In this document: piece by piece, positions 54,122-63,836 of the stretch
Numbering within the stretch: position 1 is the first letter of the stretch
Layout of the letters: every line of letters begins with the position of its first letter
Source of the DNA: Xanthomonas translucens pv. cerealis
Lineage (GTDB): Bacteria; Pseudomonadota; Gammaproteobacteria; Xanthomonadales; Xanthomonadaceae
DNA length: 64,000 nucleotides
Assembly: GCF_006838285.1 (NCBI RefSeq)
Contig: NZ_CP038228.1
Span: 2,914,001-2,978,000 of the forward strand
Reading direction: 5' to 3'
Made by a program: the position numbers and the translations under genes
Notes under the pieces: generated by a model
Told to the model about the DNA's origin: nothing
The model's input: the letters and a program-made list of their open reading frames with translations, nothing else
Database searches by the model: none

Positions 54122-55308
54122 TTAGCTCAACCGGTTTACGTCCTTCTCGTTCTGCACCTGGATGACGTGCTCTGGCAATGCCATCTGCGCATCATGCCCC
54201 ACCACCTTGATGCGCGCCGGCGGCATCGCCGCACGGGCCTTGAATTGCTTGTCTTTGAAAAACCAGTTCTTCTGCGCCAGGATCGGCTTGCTGCCTTCGT
54301 AGAAGATCATTTCGTCGTCGCTGGGCAGTTCCTTGATCTCCTGCGGCAGGAACAACGCCCGCTTCTGCTCCACGCAGCTGATCGATACCTGGCTCGCACC
54401 AGCGCCACGGCTGCGGCTGTGGCTGCGCTGTTGCTTGCGCACGGTCTTGTAGCCCAGCATTTCGCTGTACTCGTTGGCGTCGCTTTGCTCGCGCGGCGCG
54501 AACACAACCTGCGCGCCATGGTTGGTAATGAAGTTCTGCGCGTCGTTGTCGCCATAGTTGGAACGCAGCTGCGCGCGGCTTTGTACGATGCACAGGTCGC
54601 GCACGCCGTAGCTGGCCGAAATGGAGATGCGCTTGGACCACACGTCCAGGCGGCCCATCGCCGTGAACTCGTCCATCAGCATCAGCATCTGGTATTGCAG
54701 GTCCGGCTCCTCACCCAGCTGTTTGCCGAGGTTGTTGCCGATCAGGCTGCTGAAGAAGATGTTCAACAGCTTGCTGCTCTCGTCCAGCTTGTTGGTCGGG
54801 ATGATCACGTACAAGGTGGTCGGGCGCTTGCGCAGGCTCAGAATGTCGATGTCCGTGGCATTGGTGGCTGCCGCCAGGGTCGGGCTGAGGAATTGCTGCA
54901 GCGGCGCCTGCATGGTGGCGATGACGGAACTGAACGTCTGCTCGGCCAGCCCCGCCAGGTTGCCGAACACGGTGCGCGTCTGCACGCTGATGTAGGTGTA
55001 GTTGGGATTTATGAGGATGTCCTGCAGCATCTGCTGCGTGCTGTTGCCGTCGTGGCCGCTGGACAGATGCAGGATGCGCTCAAGGCTGGGGAACAGCGGC
55101 GAGGTGTTGATGTGCGGAAACAGTGCTTCCGGAGCCTTCCATGCCATGAGTTCGTCGATGGTGTGATCCCGGGCTTCAAACATGTAGGACGCAAACGCGC
55201 TGAACGCGGCGCGACTTTGGCTTGTCCAGAACGGATCCTGGCCTTGTGCGTCCGGATACAAGATCGCGGCGATGGTCTGGATCTTTCCGAGCCGCTTGCC
55301 GGGTACGT
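54122..55308 (-). pseudogene. virD4: C-terminal fragment of type IV coupling protein VirD4
   Basis: About 395 codons match the C-terminal two-thirds of a VirD4/TraG coupling ATPase: IQTIAAILYPDAQGQDPFW, the Walker B MLMLMDEFTAMGRLD, VQSRAQLRSNYGDNDAQNFI and KPILAQKNWFFKDKQF. Family similarity fades upstream of about 55308, and the N-terminal membrane helices and Walker A P-loop are missing, so no working ATPase can be made. No virB genes are in the window. It is a scar of a deleted type IV secretion locus between pip and prmC. Confidence 0.82.
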
Positions 55309-55560
55309 GCTGCTCGCCGATGAACGGCTCCATGCCGCCACGGCTCGACATGTCCGTGGGGCGAGTGAGGGCATGGTCAGCGGTGGCCATGCCCCGCCAT
55401 GCCCGCAGCCCGCAGCGCCAGAGGGATGACGGCGGCGCCATAGGCGCAGGCCGTGTTCAGCCCTTCTGCACCGGCACGTTGCGTTCGATGCCCTCGCGCA
55501 GGGACGGGGTGGCACATCCACACGTCGAGACACGACAGGCGAGTCCGCATCGCCACCGAG

Positions 55561-56394
55561 TCAAATGACCGGCCAGCACCCCAGCGTGACCCGGTCGCGT
55601 GCTTCCAGGTCCTGGTGGGTCGCCACAGCATCGAAGCCGGCATCGGCCAGCAGCGCACGCACGGCCTCGCCCTGTTCCCAGCCATGCTCCAGCAGCAGCC
55701 AGCCGCCCGGCCGCAAATGCGCCGATGCCTCGGCGGCGATCATCCGGATGTCGTCCAGCCCGTCGGCACCGGACGCCAGTGCACTGGCCGGTTCGTAGCG
55801 CAGGTCGCCTTGCGCCAGGTGCGGGTCGCCGGCGGCGATATAGGGCGGGTTGCTGGCGATCAGGTCGAAGCGCTGTCCGGCCAGCGGCGCCAGCCAGGGG
55901 CCGTGGGCGAAGCGGACGTTGTGCAGGCCGTGCGTTCGCGCATTGGCTTGCGCCACCGCCAGCGCCGCCTCGCTCAGGTCGGTGGCCAGCACCTGCGCCT
56001 GCGGCCGCTCGCTGGCCAGCGCCAGCGCGATCGCGCCGCTGCCGGTGCCCAGGTCGGCGGCGCGGCGGCCCGGCGCCGTGTCCAGCCGCTCCAGCGCCAG
56101 TTCCACCAGGCGCTCGGTGTCAGCGCGCGGGATCAGCGTGGCCGGGCCGACCGCCAGGTCCAGGGTCCAGAAGCCGCGGCGGCCGGTCAGATAGGCCACC
56201 GGCTCGCCCTGCGCGCGCCGCGCCAGCAGGGCGCCGAAGCGCTCGACGGCATCCGCGGGCAACGGGTCGCGGGCATGCGCGAACAGCCAGGCGCGGTGGC
56301 GCTGCAGGGCGTGGATCAGCAGGGCTTCGGCATCGGCGCGGTCGATCTGCGCGCAGGCTGCGCGCAGCAGGGACTCGGGGGTAGGGGCGTTCAT
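55561..56394 (-). CDS. prmC: peptide chain release factor N5-glutamine methyltransferase
   Basis: PrmC methylates the Gln of the GGQ motif in RF1 and RF2. From [20 protein letters not shown] the protein is 277 residues. The SAM-binding [15 protein letters not shown] and the catalytic NPPYIAAGD are present, as is the N-terminal helical domain with [12 protein letters not shown]. In many genomes prmC follows prfA; here it is 31 kb away and next to the type IV scar. Confidence 0.95.
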   Translation of the reverse strand: MNAPTPESLLRAACAQIDRADAEALLIHALQRHRAWLFAHARDPLPADAVERFGALLARRAQGEPVAYLTGRRGFWTLDLAVGPATLIPRADTERLVELALERLDTAPGRRAADLGTGSGAIALALASERPQAQVLATDLSEAALAVAQANARTHGLHNVRFAHGPWLAPLAGQRFDLIASNPPYIAAGDPHLAQGDLRYEPASALASGADGLDDIRMIAAEASAHLRPGGWLLLEHGWEQGEAVRALLADAGFDAVATHQDLEARDRVTLGCWPVI

Positions 56395-56495
56395 CGACGT
56401 CACGATGCCGCAGCAGTCCGGAAAAGCCAACGTGATAGAACGTTGGGACTGCGTGCTTCCCCCGCAGCGCAGCAAAGAGCCAGGCTTGAATAGCG

Positions 56496-56532
56496 ATAGG
56501 CAAAAACTATCTATTCAATTCCATCAATCGAT
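56496..56532 (+). promoter_or_regulatory. OxyR-like box upstream of ahpC
   Basis: Four tetranucleotides spaced exactly 7 nt apart, ATAG, CTAT, ATTC, CGAT (56496-56499, 56507-56510, 56518-56521, 56529-56532), match the OxyR pattern ATAG-N7-CTAT-N7-ATAG-N7-CTAT at 12 or 13 of 16 positions. It lies 78 nt before the ahpC start, in the only AT-rich stretch of the region, and oxyR itself is 2.5 kb downstream. Confidence 0.75.
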
Positions 56533-56609
56533 TTGAGATATCTATCGAACCCTCCTATGATGAACCTCGTTCTATCCCCCGTTCCCCTTCGCAACCACGA
56601 GGAAACTCC

Positions 56610-57173
56610 ATGTCTCTGATCAACACCCAGGTCCAGCCGTTCAAGGCCAACGCTTACAAGAACGGCGAATTCATCGAAGTCACCGACGCGGACCTGAAGG
56701 GCAAGTGGTCGGTGCTGATCTTCATGCCGGCCGCCTTCACCTTCAACTGCCCCACCGAAGTGGAAGACGCCGCCGACAACTACGCTGAGTTCCAGAAGAT
56801 CGGCGCCGAGGTCTATATCGTCACCACCGACACCCATTTCTCGCACAAGGTGTGGCACGAGACCTCGCCGGCCGTGGGCAAGGCGCAGTTCCCGCTGGTC
56901 GGCGACCCGACCCACCAGCTGACCCGCGCGTTCGGCGTGCATATCGACGAGGAAGGCCTGGCCCTGCGCGGCACCTTCGTGATCAACCCGGAAGGCGTGA
57001 TCAAGACGCTGGAAATCCACGACAACGCAATCGCCCGCGACGTCACCGAGACCCTGCGCAAGCTCAAGGCCGCGCAGTTCGTCGCCTCGCATCCGGGCGA
57101 GGTGTGCCCGGCCAAGTGGAAGGAAGGCGAAAAGACCCTGAAGCCGTCGCTGGACTTGGTCGGCAAGATCTAA
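56610..57173 (+). CDS. ahpC: alkyl hydroperoxide reductase subunit C
   Basis: AhpC is a 2-Cys peroxiredoxin that reduces organic and hydrogen peroxides. The 187-residue protein has the peroxidatic C47 in FTFNCPTE and the resolving C166 in GEVCPAKW. An OxyR-like box lies upstream. A 16-bp inverted repeat between ahpC and ahpF may cut transcription so that ahpC is made in excess. A strong ribosome site precedes ATG. Confidence 0.98.
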   Translation: MSLINTQVQPFKANAYKNGEFIEVTDADLKGKWSVLIFMPAAFTFNCPTEVEDAADNYAEFQKIGAEVYIVTTDTHFSHKVWHETSPAVGKAQFPLVGDPTHQLTRAFGVHIDEEGLALRGTFVINPEGVIKTLEIHDNAIARDVTETLRKLKAAQFVASHPGEVCPAKWKEGEKTLKPSLDLVGKI

Positions 57174-57191
57174 GCCGCCGCACTCCCATCT

Positions 57192-57294
57192 CCGCCGTTT
57201 CGGCGGGGGTGGGGGTGAACCGCAGCCTGCGTCGCGGCCAGTACGCCTGCCTCACGCCAGCCACCGGCAGCGCGCGCTGGCTGCGGTTCACCCC
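57192..57294 (+). repeat. hairpins between ahpC and ahpF
   Basis: A small hairpin CCGCCG-TTT-CGGCGG (57192-57206) follows the ahpC stop. Just after it, a 16-bp perfect inverted repeat (GGGGTGAACCGCAGCC at 57212-57227 and its complement at 57279-57294) encloses 51 nt. Neither has a T-run. The pair could attenuate ahpC transcription or stabilise its mRNA. Confidence 0.75.
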
Positions 57295-57373
57295 TCCTCC
57301 CAATTCTTTACGGCGGTCTGCCCCTGCGGCAGCAACGCCTTCCCCGCGCTTTGCCCATCGTCAGGAGTCCGCC

Positions 57374-58963
57374 ATGTTGGATGCCGATCTGAAAACCCAG
57401 TTGAAGGCTTACCTGGAGCGGGTCGTTCGGCCCATCCACATCACCGCATCGGTGGACGACGGCACCAAGTCGCGCGAGATGCTCGACCTGCTCGAGGACC
57501 TGGTGCTGCTGTCGGACCAGATCAGCCTGGACGTGCACCGCGACAGTGCCGAGCGCACCCCATCGTTCGCGCTGACCAGCCCCGGCCACGACATCCACCT
57601 GCGCTTCGCCGGGTTGCCGCTGGGCCACGAGTTCACCTCGCTGGTGCTGGCGCTGCTGCAGGTCGGCGGGCATCCGTCCAAGGCCACCGCCGAGGTCATC
57701 GAGCAGGTGCGCAACCTGCCGGGCGACTACGTGTTCGAAACCTATTTCTCGCTGTCCTGCCAGAACTGCCCGGACGTGGTGCAGGCGCTGAACCTGGCCG
57801 CGGTGCTGAACCCGAACATCAAGCACGTGGCCATCGACGGCGCGCTGTTCCAGGACGAGGTGGAGGCGCGGCAGATCATGTCGGTGCCCACCGTGTACCT
57901 CAACGGCGACGTGTTCGACCAGGGCCGCATGAGCCTGGAGCAGATCGTGGCCAAGCTCGACACCGGCGCGGCCAAGCGCGATGCGGCCAACATCGCGGCC
58001 AAGGCGCCGTTCGACGTGCTGGTCATCGGCGGCGGCCCGGCCGGCGCGGCGGCGGCGATCTATGCGGCGCGCAAGGGCATCCGCACCGGGGTGGCGGCCG
58101 AGCGTTTCGGCGGCCAGGTGCTGGACACCATGGCGATCGAGAACTTCATTTCGGTGCAGGAAACCGAGGGCCCGAAGATGGCCGCGGCGCTGGAGCAGCA
58201 CGTGCGCCAGTACGACGTGGACATCATGAACCTGCAGCGCGCCGAGCAGTTGCTTCCGGCCGGCGCCGACGGTCTGATCGAGGTCAGGCTGGCCAACGGC
58301 GCCTCGCTGAAGAGCCGCACGCTGATCCTGTCCACCGGCGCGCGCTGGCGGCAGATGAACGTGCCCGGCGAAGACCAGTACCGCAACAAGGGCGTGGCCT
58401 ATTGCCCGCATTGCGACGGCCCGCTGTTCAAGGGCAAGCGCGTGGCGGTGATCGGCGGCGGCAATTCCGGCGTGGAAGCGGCGATCGACCTGGCCGGCAT
58501 CGTCAGCCATGTCACCCTGGTCGAGTTCGACGCCAAGCTGCGCGCCGACGAAGTCCTGCAGCGCAAGCTGCGCAGCCTGGGCAACGTGGACATCATCGTC
58601 AACGCGCAGAGCACCGAGGTGATCGGCGACGGCAGCAAGGTCACCGGCTTGGTCTACAAGGACCGCGTCGGCGGCGACGTCCACCGCTTGGCGCTGGAAG
58701 GCATCTTCGTGCAGATCGGCCTGCTGCCCAACACCGAATGGCTGCAGGGCACGGTGGCGCTGTCGCCGCGCGGCGAGATCGTCGTCGACGACCGTGGCCA
58801 GACCTCGCTGCCCGGCGTGTTCGCCGCCGGCGATGCCACCACGGTGCCGTACAAGCAGATCATCATCGCCATGGGCGAAGGCTCCAAGGCGGCGCTGAGC
58901 GCGTTCGACCACCTGATCCGCAGCAGCGCGCCGGTCAGCAGCGCGGTCGCCGAAGCGGCCTGA
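57374..58963 (+). CDS. ahpF: alkyl hydroperoxide reductase subunit F
   Basis: AhpF passes electrons from NADH to AhpC. The 529-residue flavoprotein has the N-terminal redox CxxC C129/C132 ([12 protein letters not shown]), the FAD glycine motif GGGPAG near residue 220, the second CxxC in AYCPHCDGP, and [10 protein letters not shown] for NADH. The GGAG before ATG at 57374 fits. It is followed by oxyR after 78 nt. Confidence 0.98.
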   Translation: MLDADLKTQLKAYLERVVRPIHITASVDDGTKSREMLDLLEDLVLLSDQISLDVHRDSAERTPSFALTSPGHDIHLRFAGLPLGHEFTSLVLALLQVGGHPSKATAEVIEQVRNLPGDYVFETYFSLSCQNCPDVVQALNLAAVLNPNIKHVAIDGALFQDEVEARQIMSVPTVYLNGDVFDQGRMSLEQIVAKLDTGAAKRDAANIAAKAPFDVLVIGGGPAGAAAAIYAARKGIRTGVAAERFGGQVLDTMAIENFISVQETEGPKMAAALEQHVRQYDVDIMNLQRAEQLLPAGADGLIEVRLANGASLKSRTLILSTGARWRQMNVPGEDQYRNKGVAYCPHCDGPLFKGKRVAVIGGGNSGVEAAIDLAGIVSHVTLVEFDAKLRADEVLQRKLRSLGNVDIIVNAQSTEVIGDGSKVTGLVYKDRVGGDVHRLALEGIFVQIGLLPNTEWLQGTVALSPRGEIVVDDRGQTSLPGVFAAGDATTVPYKQIIIAMGEGSKAALSAFDHLIRSSAPVSSAVAEAA

Positions 58964-59041
58964 CCTGCTTGCCCCGCGCCGCGAGCCGGCGCGGGGTCTA
59001 TGCTGTTTCCCAGCACAGCCGCACCGCCAAGGAACCTGCCG

Positions 59042-60007
59042 ATGAACCTGCGTGATCTGAAATACCTGGTGGCGCTGGCCGATCACAAGCATTTCGGGCG
59101 TGCCGCGGCGGCCTGTTTCGTCAGCCAGCCGACGCTGTCAACGCAGATCAAGAAGCTCGAGGACGAACTCGGTGTGCCGCTGGTCGAACGCGCACCGCGC
59201 AAGGTCATGCTGACCCCGGCCGGACGCGAGGCAGCCAGCCGCGCGCGCGGCATCGTCGCCGAGATCGAGCAGATGAAGGAGGCGGCGCGGCGCAGCCAGG
59301 ACCCGGAAGCTGGCACGGTGCGCCTGGGCATCTTCCCGACGTTGGGCCCGTACCTGCTGCCGCACGTGATCCCGGGCATCCGCGAGCGCTTCCCGCAACT
59401 GGAACTGCTGCTGATCGAGGAAAAGAGCGACGTGCTGCTGACCCGGCTGCGCGAGGGCCGGCTGGATGCGGCGCTGCTCGCGCTGCCGCTGCACGACGAC
59501 CAGCTGCATACCGAATTCCTGTTCGAGGAACCGTTCGTCCTGGCGGTGCCCGATAACCACCCGCTGGCCAAGCGCGATTCGTTGAGCTTGAGCGAACTGC
59601 ACCAGCAACGGCTGCTGTTGCTGGAGGACGGCCATTGCCTGCGCGAGCAGGCCTTGGACGTGTGCCACCTGTCCGGCGCGCTGGAAAAGGCCGAATTTCA
59701 GGCCACCAGCCTGGAAACGCTGCGGCAGATGGTGGCCGCCAATGTCGGCGTGACCTTGCTGCCCTTGCTGGCGGTGCAACCGCCGGTGGCGAACTCGTCC
59801 AATATCCATCTACTGCGCTTCGACGATGCCTCCGGCCCGAGCCGACGCATCGCGATGCTGTGGCGCCGCAGCTCGGCGATGAGCGATTTCCTGGAGCAGT
59901 TGGCGACGCTGTTCAAGGCGCTGCCCGAAGCGCTGCTGTCGGCCAAGACCACGCCGTCGGCGCTCGCCCCGGTAGCCGCCGCGCTGCCGCGCGTGGCGAC
60001 GCCCTGA
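59042..60007 (+). CDS. oxyR: hydrogen peroxide-inducible regulator OxyR
   Basis: A LysR-family regulator, 321 residues, with an N-terminal winged helix (MNLRDLKYLVALADHKHFGR) and the redox cysteines C199 and C208 in EDGHCLREQALDVC, the same numbering as E. coli OxyR, so disulfide switching should be conserved. It follows ahpF on the same strand. The ATG at 59042 is preferred to an upstream one at 59000. Confidence 0.98.
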   Translation: MNLRDLKYLVALADHKHFGRAAAACFVSQPTLSTQIKKLEDELGVPLVERAPRKVMLTPAGREAASRARGIVAEIEQMKEAARRSQDPEAGTVRLGIFPTLGPYLLPHVIPGIRERFPQLELLLIEEKSDVLLTRLREGRLDAALLALPLHDDQLHTEFLFEEPFVLAVPDNHPLAKRDSLSLSELHQQRLLLLEDGHCLREQALDVCHLSGALEKAEFQATSLETLRQMVAANVGVTLLPLLAVQPPVANSSNIHLLRFDDASGPSRRIAMLWRRSSAMSDFLEQLATLFKALPEALLSAKTTPSALAPVAAALPRVATP

Positions 60008-60110
60008 GCGCAGCGCCGCGCCGTTGCCGCAAGGCGTACGGGCGACGCTGACGCCCGGTTTACAGCCCACGGTGCGACAATCCCGTCATTACTTGTGTAA
60101 AGGAATGCGG

Positions 60111-60905
60111 ATGACATCTATCGGAACCGTGCTCGGCCGCCATCGCAACAATGCGACGCTGTCGATCCTGGTCATGCTGTTCGGCGTGGCACTTCTGGCC
60201 TGCGGCGTGCTGCTGTTCGTGGTGCGCGACAAGGTCGCGCCGGACGCGGCGCAGACGCTGCAATGGATCATGCTCGGCCTTGCCTTGGTCGGCGTATTGA
60301 CGCTCCTGCTGGGCTGGGCGATCCGCCGCGGCGGCTGGGAACAGGGCGAACTGGGCGTGCGCCAGTTTCCCGAGCGCAGCGACGGCACCTATCTCTATCG
60401 CGACATCGTCGAAACCTGCCAGTTCTACCGTGCCGGCCTCTCGGTCAACCTCGGCTGGCGGCGCGAAGGCCAGGAACAATGGCAGGCGGCCAACGGCAAC
60501 ATCGGCGGCTACTACACGTTCCTCGACCGCTTCATGCACGGCTACCTGCAGGCGCGTTTGCCGGTGCTGATGGCCAAGCTCGATGCCGGGCAGACATTGA
60601 GTTTCCGCATGGTCACCACCGCCGGCGCGATCCGCCGCGAATTCGCGGTCAACATGAAGGGTTTCACCCGCGGCCCGCTCGAGACGGTGCAGCTGAGCCG
60701 CGAGCGTCTCGCCTTCGCCGGCAGCGAGATCCGCATCGACGATATCGTGGCCACGGACGTGTCGGCGTGGACCTCGCGCCTGCAGTTCCAGCTGCGCGGC
60801 GGCAGCAAGGTCAGCGTCAGCTACACCGCCTTGTTCGATGGCCCGCTGTTGCTGGCGTTGCTGGAGCAACTGCTGCCCACGCAGCCGCACGTCACTGCTG
60901 TCTGA
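60111..60905 (+). CDS. conserved membrane protein downstream of oxyR
   Basis: A 264-residue protein with two N-terminal transmembrane helices (ILVMLFGVALLACGVLLFVV and LQWIMLGLALVGVLTLLLGW) and a soluble part of about 200 residues. AAAGGA precedes the ATG at 60111 at the right distance, better than the ATG at 60105. In other Xanthomonas an orfX is described after oxyR; I cannot tell whether this is the same gene. Function unknown. Ends in a strong terminator. Confidence 0.78.
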   Translation: MTSIGTVLGRHRNNATLSILVMLFGVALLACGVLLFVVRDKVAPDAAQTLQWIMLGLALVGVLTLLLGWAIRRGGWEQGELGVRQFPERSDGTYLYRDIVETCQFYRAGLSVNLGWRREGQEQWQAANGNIGGYYTFLDRFMHGYLQARLPVLMAKLDAGQTLSFRMVTTAGAIRREFAVNMKGFTRGPLETVQLSRERLAFAGSEIRIDDIVATDVSAWTSRLQFQLRGGSKVSVSYTALFDGPLLLALLEQLLPTQPHVTAV

Positions 60906-60912
60906 GCGCGGC

Positions 60913-60983
60913 CATCGGCCCTGCGGCCGATGCCACGCGACAGCCAGCGCCATCCGGGCGGCGCCTCGCAGCGCCGCCTTTTT
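60913..60983 (+). terminator. rho-independent terminator after the oxyR-downstream gene
   Basis: A hairpin CATCGGCC-CTGC-GGCCGATG (60913-60932) is followed by a second, GGCGGCGC-CTCGCA-GCGCCGCC (60957-60978), ending in TTTTT. The second is a textbook terminator. Confidence 0.88.
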
Positions 60984-61003
60984 CATGACCCAAGGAGTTT
61001 GCC

Positions 61004-61432
61004 ATGTCCTCTCAACCGCAAAGCGGCCTACCCCCTTCACTGATCGTGTCCAGCCACGACCTGGCCCGTTTGGAGGCCTTGCTCGAGTCCCCCGCATTGA
61101 AGCAGCACCCGGCCGCGCTCGCGCTGGGCGAAGAACTCGGCCGTGCCACGGTGGTGCCACCCGAACAGATTCCCGCCGGCATCGTCGCCATGCACTCGCG
61201 CGTGGAATGCGAAGACGAAATGCACGGCGAGCGCCACCAACTGACCCTGGTCTATCCGCACGAGGCCGATGCCGCGCAAGGCCGCATCTCGGTGCTGGCG
61301 CCGGTCGGCAGCGCCCTGCTGGGCCTGGCCGTCGGCCAGTCGATCGACTGGCAGGCGCCCGGCGGCCGCGCGCTGCGGCTGCGCGTGCTCGCGGTGCAGG
61401 CCGCGGACGCCGCCGCGCGCGCAACGCGTTAA
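61004..61432 (+). CDS. rnk: regulator of nucleoside diphosphate kinase (Rnk/GreA-GreB family)
   Basis: A 142-residue protein with a short N-terminal helical part and a C-terminal FKBP-like GreA/GreB domain: RHQLTLVYPHEADAAQGRIS, LAPVGSALLGLAVGQSIDW. Rnk proteins bind RNA polymerase without the long coiled coil needed for cleavage of stalled RNA. AAGGAG lies seven nt before ATG. It follows the oxyR-downstream terminator and precedes tal. Confidence 0.88.
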   Translation: MSSQPQSGLPPSLIVSSHDLARLEALLESPALKQHPAALALGEELGRATVVPPEQIPAGIVAMHSRVECEDEMHGERHQLTLVYPHEADAAQGRISVLAPVGSALLGLAVGQSIDWQAPGGRALRLRVLAVQAADAAARATR

Positions 61433-61477
61433 CGTGCGCAGGGCTACTCTTCACTTCATTCGTTCCGAGACCTGTCG

Positions 61478-62446
61478 ATGACGTCTTCCGCTCCTTCCAA
61501 ACTTGCCCAGCTGCGCGACTTGTCCGTGGTCGTGGCCGATACCGGCGACTACGATGCGATCAAACGGCTCAAGCCGGTCGATTGCACCACCAATCCGACC
61601 CTGGTGAAGAAAGCCCTGGACCTGCCGGTCTACGCCGAGCTGATCGACGAGGCGCTGGCCTGGGCGCGCAGCCAGGACCGCGACCACGCCGCCCTGGTCG
61701 ACGAGATCGCCGACCGCCTGACGATCGACGTGGGCAGCAAGCTCAGCGCGCTGGTGCCCGGGCGCGTATCCACCGAGGTGGACGCCGACCTGGCCCACGA
61801 CACCGCCGCCACCATCGCCAAGGCGCACAAGTTCATCGCCATGTACGCCGAGCGCGGCGTGCCCAAGGACAAGATCCTGATCAAGGTCGCCGCGACCTGG
61901 GAAGGCATCGAAGCCGCGCGCCAGCTGCAGCGCGACGGCATCGACTGCAACCTGACGCTGATCTTCAACCGCACCCAGGCGCTGGCCTGCGCAGAGGCCG
62001 GCGTGTTCCTGATCTCGCCGTTCGTCGGCCGCATCCTGGACTGGTACGTCGCCAACGGGCAGACCCCGGCCAGCATCGACGACGACCCGGGCGTGCAGTT
62101 CGTGCGCGGCGTGTACGCCGAATTCAAGCGCCGCGGTTCGCAGACGGTGGTGATGGGCGCCTCGTTCCGCTCCACCGCACAGATCGAGGCGCTGGCCGGC
62201 TGCGATCGCCTGACCATCTCCCCGGAGCTGCTGGAAAAGCTCGACGCCGATCATGGCGAGCTGCCGCGCAAACTGTCGCCCGGCCGGGCAGACGGCGCGC
62301 AGATCGCGCAGATCCATGCCCAGCAGTTCGCCGCCGACCTGGCCGCCGATCCGATGGCGACCGAGAAGCTGGCCAGCGGCATCGACACTTTCGCCAAGGA
62401 TCTGCAGACGCTGCGCGACACGATCAGGCAGAAGCTGGCGGCCTGA
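61478..62446 (+). CDS. tal: transaldolase
   Basis: Transaldolase moves dihydroxyacetone units in the non-oxidative pentose phosphate pathway. The 322-residue protein has the TalB-type N-terminus [30 protein letters not shown], and the Schiff-base Lys in [19 protein letters not shown] strong T-run terminator follows. Confidence 0.97.
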   Translation: MTSSAPSKLAQLRDLSVVVADTGDYDAIKRLKPVDCTTNPTLVKKALDLPVYAELIDEALAWARSQDRDHAALVDEIADRLTIDVGSKLSALVPGRVSTEVDADLAHDTAATIAKAHKFIAMYAERGVPKDKILIKVAATWEGIEAARQLQRDGIDCNLTLIFNRTQALACAEAGVFLISPFVGRILDWYVANGQTPASIDDDPGVQFVRGVYAEFKRRGSQTVVMGASFRSTAQIEALAGCDRLTISPELLEKLDADHGELPRKLSPGRADGAQIAQIHAQQFAADLAADPMATEKLASGIDTFAKDLQTLRDTIRQKLAA

Positions 62447-62473
62447 GCGACGGCGCTGCACCAGTGCAAACCA

Positions 62474-62501
62474 GAGCGGCGGCGGCGCCGCTCTTTTTTT
62501 T
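62474..62501 (+). terminator. rho-independent terminator after tal
   Basis: An 8-bp GC-rich stem (62474-62481 with 62486-62493) and a GCGG loop are followed by a run of eight T. Ends transcription of tal, and lies between it and the convergent msrA. Confidence 0.92.
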
Positions 62502-62611
62502 GGGTGCAGGGACTGAACAGGAATAGGGAATGGGCAATGCGGGTGTCCGCTGCGCCGCCGATTTCCGGCTCGCTGACGAGCGCGCAGCACGTGGGCGCTG
62601 CGCGAGGCGGC

Positions 62612-63262
62612 TCAGGCCTCCAGCCCCAGCGGGCAGCTGACCCCGGTGCCGCCCAATCCGCAGTAACCGCCCGGGTTCTTGGCCAGGTACTGCTGGTGTT
62701 CGTCCTCGGCGTAGTAGAACGGCGGCGCCGGGAACAGGATCTCGGTGGTGATCTGGCCGTAGCCGGCCGCGCGCAGGCGCTGCTGGTAGGCGTCGCGGCT
62801 GCCGAGCGCCGCATCGTACTGCGCCTGCGTGCTGCAGTAGATCGCCGAGCGGTACTGGGTGCCGGTATCGTTGCCCTGGCGCATGCCCTGGGTCGGATCG
62901 TGGCTTTCCCAGAAGGCCTGCAGCAACTGCGCGAAGCTCAGCGCCTGCGGGTCGAACACCACCAGCACCGCCTCGGTGTGGCCGGTCTGGCCGGAACACA
63001 CTTCTCCGTAAGTGGCGTTGGGCGTCTGCCCGCCGGCGTAGCCGACCGCGGTGCTGAACACCCCCGGCAGCGACCAGAAGGCGCGCTCGGCGCCCCAGAA
63101 GCAGCCCAGCCCGAACTGCACCTGTTGCAGGCCGGCGAACGCGTCGCGCAGCGGGTGGCCGTTGACGAAATGGCGGTTGTGCAGCGGCAGCGGCTGCGCG
63201 CGACCGGGCAGGCTTTCGCCCGGGCGCGGCAGGCGCTGCTTGAAGGCACCGATTCCCAACAT
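62612..63262 (-). CDS. msrA: peptide methionine sulfoxide reductase MsrA
   Basis: MsrA reduces S-methionine sulfoxide in proteins. From [20 protein letters not shown] the protein is 216 residues, the longer E. coli-like form. The catalytic Cys is in [10 protein letters not shown], with GYAGG and the resolving/recycling Cys pair near the C-terminus ([13 protein letters not shown]). It is convergent with tal, whose terminator separates them. Confidence 0.96.
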   Translation of the reverse strand: MLGIGAFKQRLPRPGESLPGRAQPLPLHNRHFVNGHPLRDAFAGLQQVQFGLGCFWGAERAFWSLPGVFSTAVGYAGGQTPNATYGEVCSGQTGHTEAVLVVFDPQALSFAQLLQAFWESHDPTQGMRQGNDTGTQYRSAIYCSTQAQYDAALGSRDAYQQRLRAAGYGQITTEILFPAPPFYYAEDEHQQYLAKNPGGYCGLGGTGVSCPLGLEA

Positions 63263-63413
63263 GGCGCGGACTCCTGGCATCGAAAGGGATGTCTTCTGGA
63301 TGGCGCTGCCGGCGCCGGCTTTCAAGGTGCGCGTGGCGCAGCGCCGGGCACGCCGACGCCGCACGGCGCCATGGCGGCGGGCCGTTGTCGACCCACGCCA
63401 AGTGTCCGCCCGG

Positions 63414-63622
63414 TCAATGCGCTGCGGTCTTGCTGCCGCCGCTCGCCACTTCCGGCATCGCCGAGCTGTGCTGGTTGATGATCAGCCAGCGGCCGTCGCG
63501 CTTCTCATAGACGAAGGTATAGCGCGCCTGCACCTTGCGGGTGCTGCCGTCCGGGTTGCGAAGTGGGGCTGCGGGTCTGGAACGTGGCCGAGACCACGGT
63601 GCTGTTCAAGCGCCTGTGCGCT
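63414..63622 (-). pseudogene. SnoaL/DUF4440-like fragment with frameshift
   Basis: The last 49 residues, RNPDGSTRKVQARYTFVYEK then [17 protein letters not shown], are typical of the C-terminal strand of SgcJ/EcaC (NTF2-like) proteins. Just upstream, near 63560-63570, a plausible continuation (STVVSATFQTRS) lies in another frame, so a one-base indel is likely. Upstream of that only heptamer repeats are found. Therefore a 5'-deleted, frameshifted remnant. Confidence 0.65.
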
Positions 63623-63667
63623 TTGGCCGATCCGGAAGCGGTGCCGCCAGGGTGGAGAGGTTGAGGT

Positions 63668-63830
63668 GGGACCGGGACTCGGGACTCGGGACTCGGGACT
63701 CGGGACCCGGGAAAGGCTGAGCGGCGGCGGCGCGCAGCGCAAGCCCAGCGCCGCGCTTACTCTGTTTCCGCAGACAGTCGCGGCCTTGCACTCGCCGTTG
63801 ACTGCGAGTCCCCAGTCCCGAGTCCCGGCC
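63668..63830. repeat. heptamer inverted repeat at the right end
   Basis: The left arm (63668-63716) has four or five GGGACTC heptamers then GGGACCCGGGAAAG. The right arm (63805-63829) has GAGTCCC units. About 90 nt separate the arms. The unit variant GGGACTC is the same on both arms and differs from the other loci. Confidence 0.88.
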
Positions 63831-63836
63831 CCACAC

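Noticed and set aside
55309..55441. First 44 codons of the VirD4 fragment's frame
   Set aside because: The sequence before about GKRLGKIQTI does not look like VirD4 and starts in unrelated DNA; it seems to be an in-frame accident at the deletion junction.
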